A stretch of 64,000 nt of DNA, taken from positions 2,758,501-2,822,500 of the forward strand of contig JACYXH010000310.1 in NCBI GenBank assembly GCA_026745465.1, in the 5' to 3' direction. The position numbers were made by a program, and so were the translations under genes. This stretch comes from Lota lota. Taxonomy: Eukaryota; Chordata; Actinopteri; Gadiformes; Lotidae. Shown piece after piece: positions 30,093 to 45,200 of the stretch (position 1 is the stretch's first letter; each line of letters starts with the position of its first letter). The notes under the pieces are model-generated. The model did no database searches, was not told the DNA's origin, and saw nothing but the letters and a program-made list of their open reading frames with translations.

Positions 30093-33000
30093 CATTTGAG
30101 TAAAGGATGTGTTTTGTCACCCTTGGACCACATTGCAGCATAGGGTTTTTGTGGGTTAAGAAGACAAGCATAATGTGGATTATTAGCTCATAAAGCATGC
30201 CAGTACTCACTGACCTACATGTTTAATGCACCTTTTTTTCATCCCTGTGTGTTTGCCCAGGACATAGCCGTGTGGGGTCTGGCAACTCTCCGTCAAAGGA
30301 CTTTCTTCTTGTTTTTGTTTGGTTTTCTTTAATCTTCCTTGGCCTAATGATGTGTACCCTGGGTTCTCCACTCACTAATCCTAATGTAATGCATGGATAA
30401 ATCAGTCCTTTTCCCCCCACATTAGCTAAATAATACAGCAGGCACCACAGGAGCATACCAGGATATCTCCACTTACACACGGCGGCGGAGCTTATTTGGG
30501 ATGAGCAGTTTTTTTTTGTGTCTCGACATAACCTGGTAATTCTAGCAGGGCTCATTGAAGCGCTGCTCTGATGAGAACACAGAGAGGTGAGGCTGCTGTC
30601 GGAAATAGAAAGGTTTCAATTAAGCAACCTGCTTCCCTCCCACAGGGATAAGCACAGCCTCTATCTCCCCCACATCGCCTTCCCACGCCCTCCTTCCCAA
30701 GCCTGCTCAACATCAAAGTGGGCTCACAGGTTATGCTAACTAACTCCCACCGGTTGCTATCTCGAGTCCCGGCTTTCATGCGTAAGACTGACAGGAGAAA
30801 GCACAGACTGGTTTATTGATCACAGAACAAAGTGTTAGACTTTTCAATCAGTCCACAAGAACAACAAAAAACAATCATACGCTGTTAACTTAGCTAACCT
30901 GATAGAATAATGTTCAACGCTCTCCCTAAGTTCTGCCATTGATTGCAATATTCCCCACAAGGAGGAAAGGGCAATACAATTGTGTGGTACCAAAGGAGCA
31001 GTTCATTTCCCTCCTTCTCTAATTGGCAGCTGTGATTGAATGAGGAGATGAGAGGGGAGGAAAGGAGAGGAGAGGGGAGGAGAGGAGAACAGAGGGGATG
31101 AGAAGAGAGAGGGGAGGAGAAGAGTGTGGAAGAGAGGAGAGGAGAAGAGAATGAAGGAGTGGAGAGGAGAAGAGAGGAGAGGAGAAAAGAGGAGAGGAGA
31201 GGAAAGGAGAAGAGAGGGGAGGAGAGGAGAAGAGAAGGGAGAGAGGAGAGGAGAAGAGAGGGGAGGAAATGGGATGAGAAGAGAGGAGAGGAGAGGTAGG
31301 GGAGGGCCTCTGTGCTACTTCCTCTCTGCAAGATGGCACTAATGTTAAGCTGGACTCTGTCCCAGTGCTCCCAGTTAAAAGTCACTCTACAGCAGGTGAA
31401 GCCACCCTCTCGCCTGCTGACAACCCCTGCCATATCTGACATTAACAGCTCCAAGGTCGAGTCCTCTGAGTGATGTATTTTTTTCATAACGTATAAAAAT
31501 GCCATGCAAGACAGAGTGTGTGTCCGATCTCCTATCTGATACTAAAGACCAATGGCAGTAGCAGAAGCAGCAGTAACACTTCCAGAGCTCTGGGAAAGCA
31601 GGTGCAACGCAGGAAGTGGAGCACGTGCGTCGTGGAGACATCTAATTCCATCAAAACACAAGTTAGGTGTTGCATACATATTCATGCATGTCGCTAACGT
31701 AGCGTGAATTGCTTGGCCTAGATACGGGGTGTACCCGTCACTGCTGCTGCAAATTCCCACTTCAGGAACAAGTTGGGGAAAGGTAGCAAAGCTATAATAT
31801 GGCAGAGAGAGAAAGAGAGAGAGCCAAAAGTGTGAAAACAAACAGGAGTATACTGGTTTGTGGAGCAAATAGAAAGAAATAGGTGAAACAAAAAAGGGAG
31901 ACAATGCCAAATTCATGTATGACTAAAAAATCACCTTCAATTTCACAGAAAAGAAATCATGATTTAATTATATATTTGAATAATTTAGCATTGAATTTAA
32001 TATTTTCCTTTAAACTAAAACGCACATTAGTGGTTCTTCTCTTGAGGTTGTAATGTAATTTTTTTATGTATTCATCAATTCTACGTGATAATAATAATAA
32101 TAATAATACATCACTGTATCACCTCGCTTCTGTATTGAAAATTAAAATTGAAATTAGTTTATAAAACCAACAAACTCGAATAGCTTTAATTTGTACAAAA
32201 CAAACGCCCTGTCTGTTCACGATAAACTATCATTATTATGGTATTATATCAGTTGAAAATGAACTTTTATCACAGCATATGTTAATTATATTGACTTTGT
32301 TTCACAGATGCCCTTCGTTTAGGCCGTTCAGGAGCCCCAGTCATCACAAAGGCCTCTGTGTTCTTTTTCACCTATCTACTGATTTAAGAGAAATAGCCAA
32401 CTGCCCTGCTTGGAATCCCTCTTGTAGATCTCTTTAATGACTTAAAATGAGGTTGTGTGTGGAGTACGCTCCACTGGAAGTGAACAGAACATCTTTCATG
32501 GCGAGCGAATGTTTATCTGCTCGAGTAAACTAGGTTACATGGTTTTTGGCCCATGTATACTTGACCAATACGTCTGTTTTCGGTCACAATGCACAAAATT
32601 CCGTCGAGATCCCTGGGCAGAATTTGGGCAACACTGGAGCCGTTAAGTTAAGTTAAGTCTTGCGTTTCATTTTAAGGGTCAAAACCTGGAGGAAAACACA
32701 AACAAAAAATGTGTGTTTACATATCTAATTTTGTGTGGATGTTCTGCCTGGGTGAATGATGACGGATTATCAGAAGGATGTCATCAGATGCTGCAAGGTT
32801 GTCATGTTGCCATTTGTGTTAATCAAACCCCCATTATGTTACAAACTGTGTTATATGTATAAGCAAACAAGTTAATTTTGAACCATAAAATGAAAATTAA
32901 AGAATGTGATTAAAGAGAATATAATAAAATAATGCAATGGATGACTCATTGAATGATGCATCGCAGCAGCAAGGCGTAAACCAGAGGCAGCCCAAAAATA

Positions 33001-36000
33001 GAACACAGAAAACGGTTATTTTTTGGACTGAACCACTCATGTCTTCAAATCCTTACCCTTAGGAAATGGTCATTTCCATTTGATAAAAGTCTATGATGTC
33101 AGTTGGGACACAAAGCCTGACAAATTAATTCATAAGAGCATTTCATATTACCATAAGCTCCTTTTTTTTAGACGATTACAGCTAGATGCTAGACAAAGGA
33201 TTCTCTGGTTCCCATAGCAATTTGTGATATTTCCATAGTAACTGGGTCTCAAAGTGGGTCTCTCACCATTTCCACCCAGAGAGCAGAGAGTAACAGAATG
33301 TTTCACACCTGTTGTGTTTGCACTGGGAGAAAGTCACTAAACTGGCAAAAAATAGCAACCACCCCCGGCCACAATAAGAAAAGAAAAGTCAAAGACACCT
33401 AGAGAGTGCATCTGGTAGCGATCTGACAGGGGAAAGCCCCACCATATTGTATTGTCACAGCTGTGTCACCCAACAGTGCCTCTGCCAGTGAACTTTCTTA
33501 TCCTTGCATGTCCCTATTTTTACCTTTCTGCTCCAGCAAAACGCTACATGGTGGGGGTGATTGGATTAGGAGGTGTGTGGGACACTGAGATCCCAGTGAG
33601 TGATACCACTTCATGGGAATGTTCCCAGCCGATTGAGATCACTATGGAAGCATTTATGATATAGGTCTGAATCTAATCTCCTTTTAGAATTGACAAGGGA
33701 AATATCCTTCCATCAGCTTCACAAAAAATAAAAACCAAGATGATTGTGCCTGATCTTGCAAACTATTTCCTGTATGTTAGTTTCAGTTGTAATATGGTCG
33801 TTCAAAAAGTAGGACAAAACTGACCTATAATTGAATCTGAATAATCACTTCTGGGCACTCCTTTATATACTCTCTCTTAATCCTCATTATTTCCTCTTAA
33901 ACTGCATGGATTTAATGTATTCTCTCCTGCTATGTGAGGACATTATCCCCACTGATCAATGCCAAAGCAATAGCCTAACCATTTTTAACTTGAATTTATT
34001 AATTGAATGATTGTTTGATGTATGTCTTTCACCCAGGAACACAGTGCACTCATAGTAGGAACATATTTGGATGTTTTGCTCGTTTTTCCTTCATCATCTG
34101 ATGAAGTGGAGGCGAAAGCCATTGAAGGTGGGCTGTGTTTAGCCCTTGAGAATGTAACTGTGATACACGTCAAAATGACCAGGTTGCAGAACTGCCTTTT
34201 AAAGTGTGCTCTCCTGCTGGTAAAACTATATATAGGTGGCCGTTAGAGCAAAGATAAGGCAAGCTTCACAAAGTAAATACCTCCAGCACTCCTTCAGCTG
34301 CCAAGCACATGTCAACGCGTTTGATCTTGAACAGAGACAGACCCAGCATTATAAGCATGGGTCTCGCAGACTTTCATGACCACGTTAAACATCCGGCAAC
34401 ATTAAATCTTCAAGAAGGTATGTTGAAGGAGTTGGTACGCTATGGTCACAGTTTGGGATTTGTATTTGGTCTGAAATGTTAGCGGCCATGTGGATTTTGA
34501 TGTGTCCAGGTGAATTATAGGTGTTTGATGAACTTCATAATGAAAAAGACCATTACTGCTAAGAGAGCCCATCCAATCATACATTTCTACCCAAAATTCC
34601 TTCTTGTATCAAATTAGCATTTTGATTTTATATTCAAAGTCTCTGGCTACAATTTGAGGAATTCAAGTAGTTGGAATGTGAATGAGCAATTCTCCCTCAA
34701 CACATACCAAACACATTTTTTGGTAAGCTGTTTTAGACCAAATGCTGACCGACTTCCTTTTCATTTTGGGAGTGTTCACATTCAGCATGAAAACGGGCAA
34801 TACTATCATCTGAAAATACAAAACATGATACGTCCCAACCACAAAAACACACCTGGGGTGGCCAGGGACATATATGAGCACATTGTCATAGTACCTATCC
34901 CTTTCTGACCGCATTACTGGACACATTTGTCACTCATGTTGCCATTCACAGGCCTATGTACGTTAAGATGGATGAGAATTATTATTATTATATAATGATA
35001 AGAAGTCTATATTACAGTGAAACTAACAACCACCTCCACCCACACCCTGTGGAGGTATCTGGCATGGCTGGGGGGCGGGGGGGGGGGGGGGATTTTTGGA
35101 AGCCAAAAATATTGATGCTGGCCACATTTTTCATACTTTCAACAGAGGTCAGCCGTGACAACATTGCGGAAGTGGTCGAATGCGGTTATTCACATGCCAT
35201 GCAGGGAGGCGAAATCCGATCACACAAGGTCACTGGAGATGCGTGTTTAATGCCAAACGTGTCAACAATCCATCCCAAACACTATTGGGATATATCTGGA
35301 AACGAAGAAAGATACCACTTGGAGCGGAGTGTTACACTTGAAACAGTCCCATCTTCTTCAGTTGCGATCTAGCCAGTTAATTTATCCGAAAGAAAAATAA
35401 ACCACTAGGTGAAATCCCTAATCATTCTAAACTAATTCCCATAACGTAAAGGCACTCAGTGTACTCTTCAATCTCCCGTCTTGTATCATAAAAAATGTGT
35501 ATATATGCTCCATTTAACACAATCACCACACTCTGTACAACTAAAAGCTCTAAAAGCTCGACATCATGAGAGGGTCCGTCTAGTTCCAGGTGCGCTCAAA
35601 CACAGATTGGCATTCCCCAGCTGGAAGCTCTCTTTGTGTATTCATATATTCTGCATTTTCCATACTGGGCCTTGCTGCGGGCCTTGATCCGTGATGCCCG
35701 GCAAGGCCAGGGCCAAACCCAAGTGCCTTTTCCCTGGTAACCCCGGCCTTCCCATTCCAGGCAGGGTCAAAAAGACTATATGCTCTGGCTGAGCCAATGA
35801 GAGAGCCGGAATAGGCAGTGGGAGGAGCCGGTGGTGTCATGGAACGCCTGGGAACCTGTCACTTTAGGTCAGCGTTAGCGTCTGCAATGCGGCTGGCTAG
35901 TCCGTTAGTCATGGAGCGCACCAACTTACTCACATGACTGGTACAGAGAGAGAGAGAACTCTCACTCTTCCACCTGACACATGCTGTGCCTTTACCCTGC

Positions 36001-37338
36001 CAGACACCCAATTCCCCCCAGCACAGCACTAACAGATCCAGGGCTCTGGTGTAAAAACACTGTGGCCGTCCCTCACCAGACAGTTCAAAGACATGCCAAA
36101 TAAAGGTGCTATTTAATGTTCTAACAAGTCCTTTTTTTGTTCATTTCTACTTCTATCATGTTCAAACGGAAGGCTCCGTGTCTCCCTGTCTGAGTGAACA
36201 GTCGCTCTCTTTGTAGCCGCCCCAAAGTTATTGCTGACAGTCAAGCGATTGGGGGAAGTACACTGACATTCTCTGCAGGAACGAAGGGATGGAATATTAC
36301 CAGGGTTAATTCATGAAGTCATGTGAATCGGCACGACACTGAGATGATCAGAGCCTTCACTTGAGCATTAAAATAGCCCTGTTGTTCGGTGTCACACTGC
36401 CTGTGTTCACATGGTTCCTCCGACCCCTGCCCAGGCCAATGGAAACCTTTGTTTGTGACAGTTTCAGGGCCGGTAGGAGTGGATGAATGCTTCATTAAAC
36501 CGAACAATGGTCGAGGTCTATTGTGTCAGAGGGATAAAGGGACGGCCAAATTCAAAGTAGGAAAAGTTATCCAAAACCAAAAGGTTAATACAAAAAAATA
36601 CTTGATGTGGCAATAAGTGTTTACCCTATGGAAGATGTGTGGTTGTCTACTGCCTTGTTATGACAGTAGTAAATTCTGCACTCTTTAATTACTTGTGTTA
36701 CGTGTTTTACACAGTACCACTTAATATATAGGTGCAAAGGTACAGTTTGTAGGTTTAAATCAATTTCTTAAGGCTGTCGTACTACCTAGCACCAGACATA
36801 CTATGTCACACGTGATGCGTAATTAGCTGTAACAGCTGACGCATTCATCTGCACTGTTCTCTGCTGTAGTCTTACTGGCTCACTGTACTCCTTTGGTTTT
36901 TCATATTGTAAACCAAAGTCATTTGGTCATGATAGATAACACACTCAATCTAGATAAATTGGTCATTTGGAGAGTCATATACTTGTGCTAGGCTATTTAG
37001 CCTATCACATGACTTGAAAAGTACTGTGATAGTACTGAGATAATGGTGCAAGTTAAGACGTGTGCTTGTGAAAGTGTTTGGAACTGTCGATTATTATCCG
37101 TAATGTGACAAGAGATATTAAGAAAATGGTTAACGTGTGGCAAAAAAAGGGAAAAGTAGCCTACTATTGGTCAGGGTAAAAGCAGAGCAGTAATTGCTGA
37201 AATCACCCTCAGTTAAGTACTGCAGCTGTACATCCAGCCTGACTGTTATACAGGCAGATAAAAGAGCAGGCCACCACCACTTTCCATGATGAAATAACTA
37301 ATGGCTGTTATTCTTTCCCTGTACATGGCCAGACCCTT

Positions 37339-37427
<89 letters not shown>

Positions 37428-40400
37428 CTTGTCAGAACAGATTGAGGCATGAAGCCTAGCCAGCAAGCAGGCCTCCCCTGGCGCACCATCCTTGTCATGC
37501 TAACCATTTGACATGCCACACATGTTGGCCGTCTGAATGAATTGGGAGGATCTGTGGCGTCAGCTTAAACAGAGATCTGAGGGGAGGGCAGCGGGATGAG
37601 GGAGGCAGGGGGGGTGGAGGTTTGAGATTCAGCTTTATTGCGTCCGTTTTTTTGGCCACAGGCCCCGCCGGTTGAAAATCCTGCGCTTGAAGTAGGGCTG
37701 CCACGGAGGAACAATCTGTGTTAAATCGCGCCACTCAACTACTGCGCCAGAATTAGCCCCTCGCTCACACTCTGCACAGATGGCAACCCTGCGAATGCCA
37801 CACATTCTGGTGCAGGCGGACTGACCCCTTCCTTAATCCTAATGAGGAATGCATTTCCACCGCAGCGTTTTGTGGGTGTGATGAAGACACATGGCGCCCG
37901 GCGCCCGCTTGTTGTGAATGTGCCGTGACCAGGGACCAGGGTGCGCTGCTGGGTTTTTAATTGATCAACTGCCTGCTGTTGTGTACTAGCCTATACTAAA
38001 CCCCAGCCAGACCCTTATCCAACGCATCAACGATGAACGGATCAGATAATAATACATGATCGTCAATCCCTTGGATAACAACATTCCTCTGACTCGCTGT
38101 TCTGTTCCACACACACTGAAACCTACCACACCCAGTATGATTATCCTGAAACACACCCAGTTCCACACACACACACTCCTACTCACACAAACACACACAC
38201 ACCACTGTTTCATGGAAATATTGATGATGAAACTTTTCATCATCATAGGCCAAATCATTCCCCAGTAATTCCTCTCCAATCCTGCAGATAAGTCTCAGTT
38301 CAAGGCTTTTTGTGAACGCCTGTATATTCTATAGAGGTTTATTTGACCTGCCAGCAGTCTCTTTACCTCATGATGCCCTATACGGCGACAACACTGACAA
38401 TGGGCAACGTGACAGAAACTCTGTGGACGAGCACAGAGATAAGCGGACATTGTTTGGTGTTTAGCCTCAAAGTGTAGTCTACTATGGATGGGTAAGGCTG
38501 GTCTGACAGCACCACAATACGGCAACACTGAAGAGAAGGGGCATGTTGATCTAACTGAGCTGACCGGCCATTTTTTTTATCTGCCTTGCTACTTCCTGCC
38601 TGACCCAAGTATGACCACTTTAGATTCACAATGGGGGTGGGAAAGAACACACTCCGTACAAAAGCTGCACTTTTGGTAATGGTTACAAGGGATGCAGGGA
38701 TGCCCACACACACACATACATACAAGCACACACACATACACATGCCATCATCGTTATCATTTAGCAGATGCTCCCATCCAAATTAGACTTACTACTACTA
38801 TTTTGGATTACTATTCCCATAAGGCTACAAGGCTTAAAATGTTCTGGTGCCCGCACTCGAGATCACCTCTGACAGATCCACAAAACAAACCTAAGTACGC
38901 TCGTAGGCAAACAGACCAATGTGACGGCCTTAAACAGAGCCTGAGAAAGCAGAGTCTCATCTGTAGGGCCTCTGTCTGTCCGTCACACAATGGCCCTGGA
39001 GCTCTGGATCTCCGGGGCCATATGTGAGCGATGAGATGGCCCCCCCAGGAAGCTCATGAACACTTCATAACCCAGAGACAAAGCTGCCTGTCTGTTCCTG
39101 CAGTGGTGGATGCCCAGTGCCACTCTCCTCACCGTGTGCGCTCTGTCTGCTTGCTTACGCCCGTAAAACAATAGCTAAGCTGTGTGCCCAGCGACAAGTA
39201 CCGCCGTGCCTAGCGATGTATTATATATGCATATATTATGTATGTAATTATAGTATGTTCTGTATGAAAAGATGGATAGATGGACTTTACAGATTGAGAC
39301 ATCCGAAACAAACGTTTTAAACCACTTTCTGAAAGTGTGTTTTTCTTTTGAGAGGGGTTTTAATTAATATTGCTGGGCTTCAGCGTCCATGAATGTTATA
39401 ACAAATGTTTTGTTACTCAAGAAATTATCCACATGCCGTTACATTTGAGCTGTTGTTGTGCATTCGCGCATTACAAACACATGGCTACATTTCCCTTCCA
39501 CCACGATGACCAGAGAGCAGTGATGTCTGGCAATTGGACAATGAAACCTTGAAATCCAGTCTGTTGGACACAATTACTAGTGAAATAAAAATAATACATG
39601 AACTATATGCACATTAAAGTATTATGTTAATAATTGAATCTAAAATGTAATGTAATATAGTGTAATCAAGTGTAACATGAAGCAAACAGGAAATGACAAG
39701 ATACGATGCACATTCAATAATGTGATTTACATTACATTACAAATTCCAGTAAGGGCTATCTGGCAAATGCATCCTGTTTATGTTTGGGAGGCGCATACCT
39801 TCATTTAATTGACTTTAATAGTCTGTAAATCACACAACCAAGAACCATTCATTGTTTACTTCCCATAAACATGAACAAAGAGTGATATTCAACCAATCAC
39901 CTGTCATGGGTCAAACACGAGAGTCACTCAAGATTTACACATTGACAAATGATTTCCTCTCAGCCTCGAACATCAGCTAGAAAGGTCCCCAACCTTGGCA
40001 TCGCTGGCAACTGGCCTGGGCCATTTTGTGTGCAATGCTGTGGGAGGCAATTCCCACGTGTGCATTGTTCCTGAGTAAGCGCTTGCTGGGTGTACACACA
40101 TGGGAGTGTAGAATGTAAGGTCGCCTCACTTGTGTGACCATGTGGGAACAAACCGTCACAGGTGAAGGAAAGCTTGCACAGGCGTGGGCTGGGATGGGGT
40201 CAAGGGTCACTTTCCCAACGCCCCTTGTTTTGAAAGCACAAGACTTAGTAGATGGAGATGGAGAAAGCCAACAGCTTGTGAATCCAATCACTTTCACATT
40301 GGGTTGTGTATTAATAGCTTTCCTTCTGAAGTTATTGTGAAAGGATTGATAAAACATTTATAAAAATGTTGTTTACTATCCTCAAAATGTATATCAGAAA

Positions 40401-42228
40401 ATCAGCTCACATTAAAACATAAAATATTTGTATATGTGTGTTTTAAAGCAGTTGTTTACCCCTTTCGGAAAAATAACTCCCACCCTTTGACGCCTCAAGG
40501 GGTGGAGGCTCTCGTTCTGCACAACCCACATACCAAACTCATGAGACTTTGAAACTTTCTGGAAGACAGACAACCAAAAATTAATCATGGCTTTTCTTTC
40601 GTGATATTTTACTAGAAACTCCCCAACTCCCCACCTGTGCTAACCACAGTGTGTCAACATATAAAATATTCATGAAGATAACATTGAGACAACAATTGCA
40701 CGAAAATGACAGGGGGTAGATACCCACTCCCCCGCATCCCCACCCACCCCAACAATCACCCCACGCCCCCTTAGACAGCAAATGTGCTCAATGTGCATAC
40801 CTTCGCTGCAAATAGTTTGCATAGGCAGCCTGAGTGGTTGCGCGGGGAATGCTCGCGCCAAACAGCAACAGCTGGGTGGGGATGGGGTAGAAAAAAAAAA
40901 GGGAGAAAAAAAGGAAAAAGAAAAACCATCTGATGCCTCATGCATCCCGTGACCTCCCAGCCTGGACCATCACCTGCTCCGGAGGGGGGGCCAAGAATGC
41001 TCCAATGGGTTTCCGTGGGAAATACCAGACGCATGCATTACAGCCCACCGACCGACCAGAGCCGCGCCATGCCAACCCCGACCCCTGAAGCCTGTCCTTG
41101 TGTTGTGATGCTGCAGCGTGGGTTATGGCCACCGACTGGGCTCATAAAGAAAGTGACAGAGGGCCGGAGGTTGGCGGAAGAGTGGATGTTACAGCGGGGC
41201 TCTGTTGTGGTAGAGAAGAAAAACGAAGGGAGCGCTTGTTTTGGGTAGAGGGGAACAGCTGATGGTCGTCTTTACGCCTGGCAATAGCTGAGCGGGAGGA
41301 TGATCTCCGTCTGTACCTGCTTTCAAAAAATCCACTTACTAAAATAACCAGTGAATACTGTGGAAATCAATGTTCCTGTGTGTAAGGTCTATAAGAGATA
41401 ATAAACCCAGATCTGGTCAAAGAAATCCAAGATCCAAGACAGGGTTAATTGTACTACTTTGTTGGTAACTTGTTACACATAATAAAGAATTTGAACAGTA
41501 TAATGGCGGATAAAAAAAAGGTGTTGCTGTGTTGATTACAGTCTATTAATATTATCTCTGCCAGCCACGATTATTCCATCAGTTCAAGGGAATGGGGTCA
41601 CTAGTGACCAGTAAGCCCCTCGTGTGTAATGGCCCAGTGGGGGAGAAGGGCAGGGCGCAGGGTGGGCCTCCTAGCATAACACACTGGCTCCACAAGAAGC
41701 CCACACATACGTCACAACAGCATATGTTTTGCACATATTACCGTACCATGTCTTTTCTACTTGTGTCTAAAGAGTGGAATACCAGCGCTTTGTCTACTAG
41801 TGGTATTTTGTGGCCCGTAAACAGTTAGCCCCTAGGCGCTGCTGGAGGGCCCCCACAGACAATACAATGTACATAGATGATCTGGAGAAGGGGACGAGTG
41901 GAGAGATGGAGAGAAGGAAAAAAATGTTGTTTGGTCAATTCCGCATGAATGACCATTGTGGGGGAGGGACGTAGGGAGGGTGGGATGGAGGGACGGATGT
42001 AGGGGGTGGGTTCATTAGGCCCAGTGCTTGCAAGACTGGGGGGGCCATTAAGAGGCACTTGCCAGGCCAAGAGATGGAGCTTCCCATTGCAAGGTGTGGT
42101 GGAATGGGGTTCATGAAACCATAAGATCATTGTTCTAGCCCAAACCAGACCAAACCAGAATGGATGGCTGATACTGAGGGGAGTTCTGGGACAAACTTTG
42201 AGGGTGGAGTGGGGTGAAGTGTTTGTGT

Positions 42229-42299
<71 letters not shown>

Positions 42300-45200
42300 A
42301 GTTAGGGAGGGGTACATTCCGCTTGTATCCACTCTACTTCCCCACACACAAAAGGCACACAAATACACACACACACACACATTCACACAAACTGAGCTCC
42401 CATAAACATTACCCCCGCTGACTGAAAGCCTTTTGTTCTGGTGTTTTCTACTGTTCTTCTTTATTTTCTCAATGAATTATTTGTTGCCTCTTTGCTTTCA
42501 TGTGCGCTGAATATTTTAGGAGCCACACATCTGTGCACCCCCCCATTATTCTTTAGTTTCTTGAGAATAACAATGAAACATGGCTCGGTTTAGAGGGGAA
42601 TAGTGTTTGGCTAGTACTGCCTCATGCACGTGTTTTCATTACCTGAACAAACACGGTAGTTGGACCATTTACATAATTTTTTCGAAATGAGCCAATGGAG
42701 AACGCAAATCCAGGACCAATGGTCCAACTTTTCCCTGATTTTCCTGCAGAACCGCAGTTGATATTGCAGACCAGAATTTGTTCACAACACGCCTAGGAAG
42801 CAGTACTCTCCTATATTAAAAAATGAAGAGTGTGACGGTTCCCCTTCAAGGTAGAAACGATACAGACTGCAGGGACTGCTGGAGCACCTTACTGTAGCCA
42901 GATGTTGACATTTTACAGATGCCTTTGCTTGTGACTCAGGCGGCAATTAGCATTTAAAACTCCATACAAGTCTAATTCATTTCCACAGGGTTTCATCTAA
43001 CCATGAAGCCATTTTCACAGCAAAGATTGCCAATGGAAGTAGTTAATGTGTCAAACATGATTACTACAATTATTGGTCCATCAGTGAGTCCAACCAGTTC
43101 CATTCAATGGCAGCGCGTTGAATGGAAGGAAATGCTCAAAATGATCATGAGACAGTGGATTATGGGAGAAAGTGACAACTGATAAAAAAACACCTGGTTC
43201 TTGGTTAACACCATTTTAAAGACAGTAAATGGTTTTCATTAACATGAATAAGATAACATTGAACTAATTTATGATTATTGCAAATATACTTTCACATAAT
43301 TTAATTGAGCTTTTGCTTCCTTAATTAAGGCCACTACTACTATTACTACTCATATTATTAATAATGAATTAATCATGTCCAACTTACATCTCCATACAAT
43401 GTGTTCACCTCGTTTCTCACTACTGCATCAATATTAAACCATGGACATTTGATGGGAGCACGTGTTGCGGCCGCGTGAGGAGAGCCCATGCTTGGATGGC
43501 TTGGTGGGGCCGTTCAGGAATCTAGGATGAGCTCTGCTAATGACCACTGTATAAATACGCCTGGACTAAAACAGGAAAAGGAGGAGCGCCAAGGCAAAGG
43601 AAATGGTGACGAAGGGAGATAAGTCGGGTTGTTTTGGGCTGGACTCGTCTTTAATTACATAGCAGAATGTAAAGCTTAGTTTTGAGCAGCCCGACAATTA
43701 TGTTTAATTGTAAGATCAAGAATTTTTTTTTAAACAGCTTTTAGACTGCTTGCTTAGATAACACTTGCAGAACGATTTCTGAAAAGTAGACCAGTGGTCT
43801 TAAACCGCTAATCTGTTTTAGAGAACCCTGTTGACATCCAACCATGTTCAGTGAAGCAGCCCACGGCCTCTGCAGCTAAATTTACAGTCCAGTCCCTCTT
43901 GGTCTGATTTAAAGGCAGCTAATATAAATGATCGAGTAAAAGGTTGAGAAATGCCCAGCATTATGTTTGAGTCATAAAACAAAATCCACCGACCCCTCCA
44001 AATTACTTTCAACTTCCCCCATCCCTTTATTTCTCTCCCATTCTCTCTCCCTCTCTCCATCTATTGCCTGCCGTGACGCTGTGAGCTAGCAGAAGCTCAG
44101 GCTTCACCCGGCGTTTCTGGAGCCGAGACGTAGCCCACCGTGTTACAAATTCGTCACCTATCCCTGGCATCCTGACAACTATGTCAGGCATTCACTCGTG
44201 CAAACCATGTCCTTGCACACTTGTGGTGATTGGCTTACGCAGTCCTCCTCGCTCTCCCCCTCTCTCTCTCGTTCTCTACTACTCTTCAACATGGTTGTTT
44301 ACAAAACCCTTTAAAAGCACCTAATCGCGTGGGCAGCTATGATCTTTCTTTACAAAATCCAAGGGAACCCATTACGGCCCATGGATCAACCATTTCAGCG
44401 CTCGTTAAGAATTTATTCATGTTCCATCCAATAACTTTTTTAAATTTGATTTTCTTTTTAATTGTTTTTCCTTCTTCTTCACACAGCTGATTGTTACGTT
44501 TTCATGGCAGCATGCCAAGAGCACTCCAAAGTAATGCCTCAGTGGTCACCTTGCGTATTTCATCGGTTGGCCTCATGCCAAGACATTAGCTTAGTGGTCA
44601 TTCATTACAGAGTATCAATTTGGATATGTATTTCTTGGAAGTTTGTTGAAAACAGGCATCAAGTGCAAATTATGACCTATTCAACCCAAGGGGTCTTAGG
44701 TACTAAGTAGCACAGAAGGAGCAGCCCACTAACGCCATATGGCCAGATGGTTTGGTTACAATCCGCAAACACTATCTGGCTAGTCAGCTGAATGCCCATT
44801 GCAATTCTAATAGTAGCAGTGAGGGGGTATGCTATCGATCCCAGCTTTCAATCTGTAGGGTGATTTACACAACAAACAATAATTGTACACTGGCCTGGCT
44901 TGCGGTTGCAGTAAACATCTTTAGTACAATAAAGAAAGAAAGAAAGTTCTTCTTCTTCAGCACTTCTTGCTGGTCACAAGTGCACTATATAGAGGTCCTG
45001 TGAAATACTTACACATATAAATTAACTGTGTACAAATAGAGTAATGGAGTTTTGAACTAAAGGAGAAGACGTTATAGTCAATAATAATGTCATATTTTAA
45101 TGGAGTTTAAATCTGACCTGATGAGGCCAGAGGCCAGAATCTAATTTGTGATAGGACGGCAGTCAGCAGTGACGTATATTTTCTGAGCTAAGCTTGAAGA

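Noticed and set aside
30894-31505. 203-codon Ser/Leu/Pro-rich minus-strand frame
   Set aside because: Composition comes from the polypurine tract read in reverse; no domain, and it is in jam3 intron 1.
38488-38830. tRNA-derived SINE body
   Set aside because: Only a short tail-like stretch is recognisable; no A box and B box pair could be placed.
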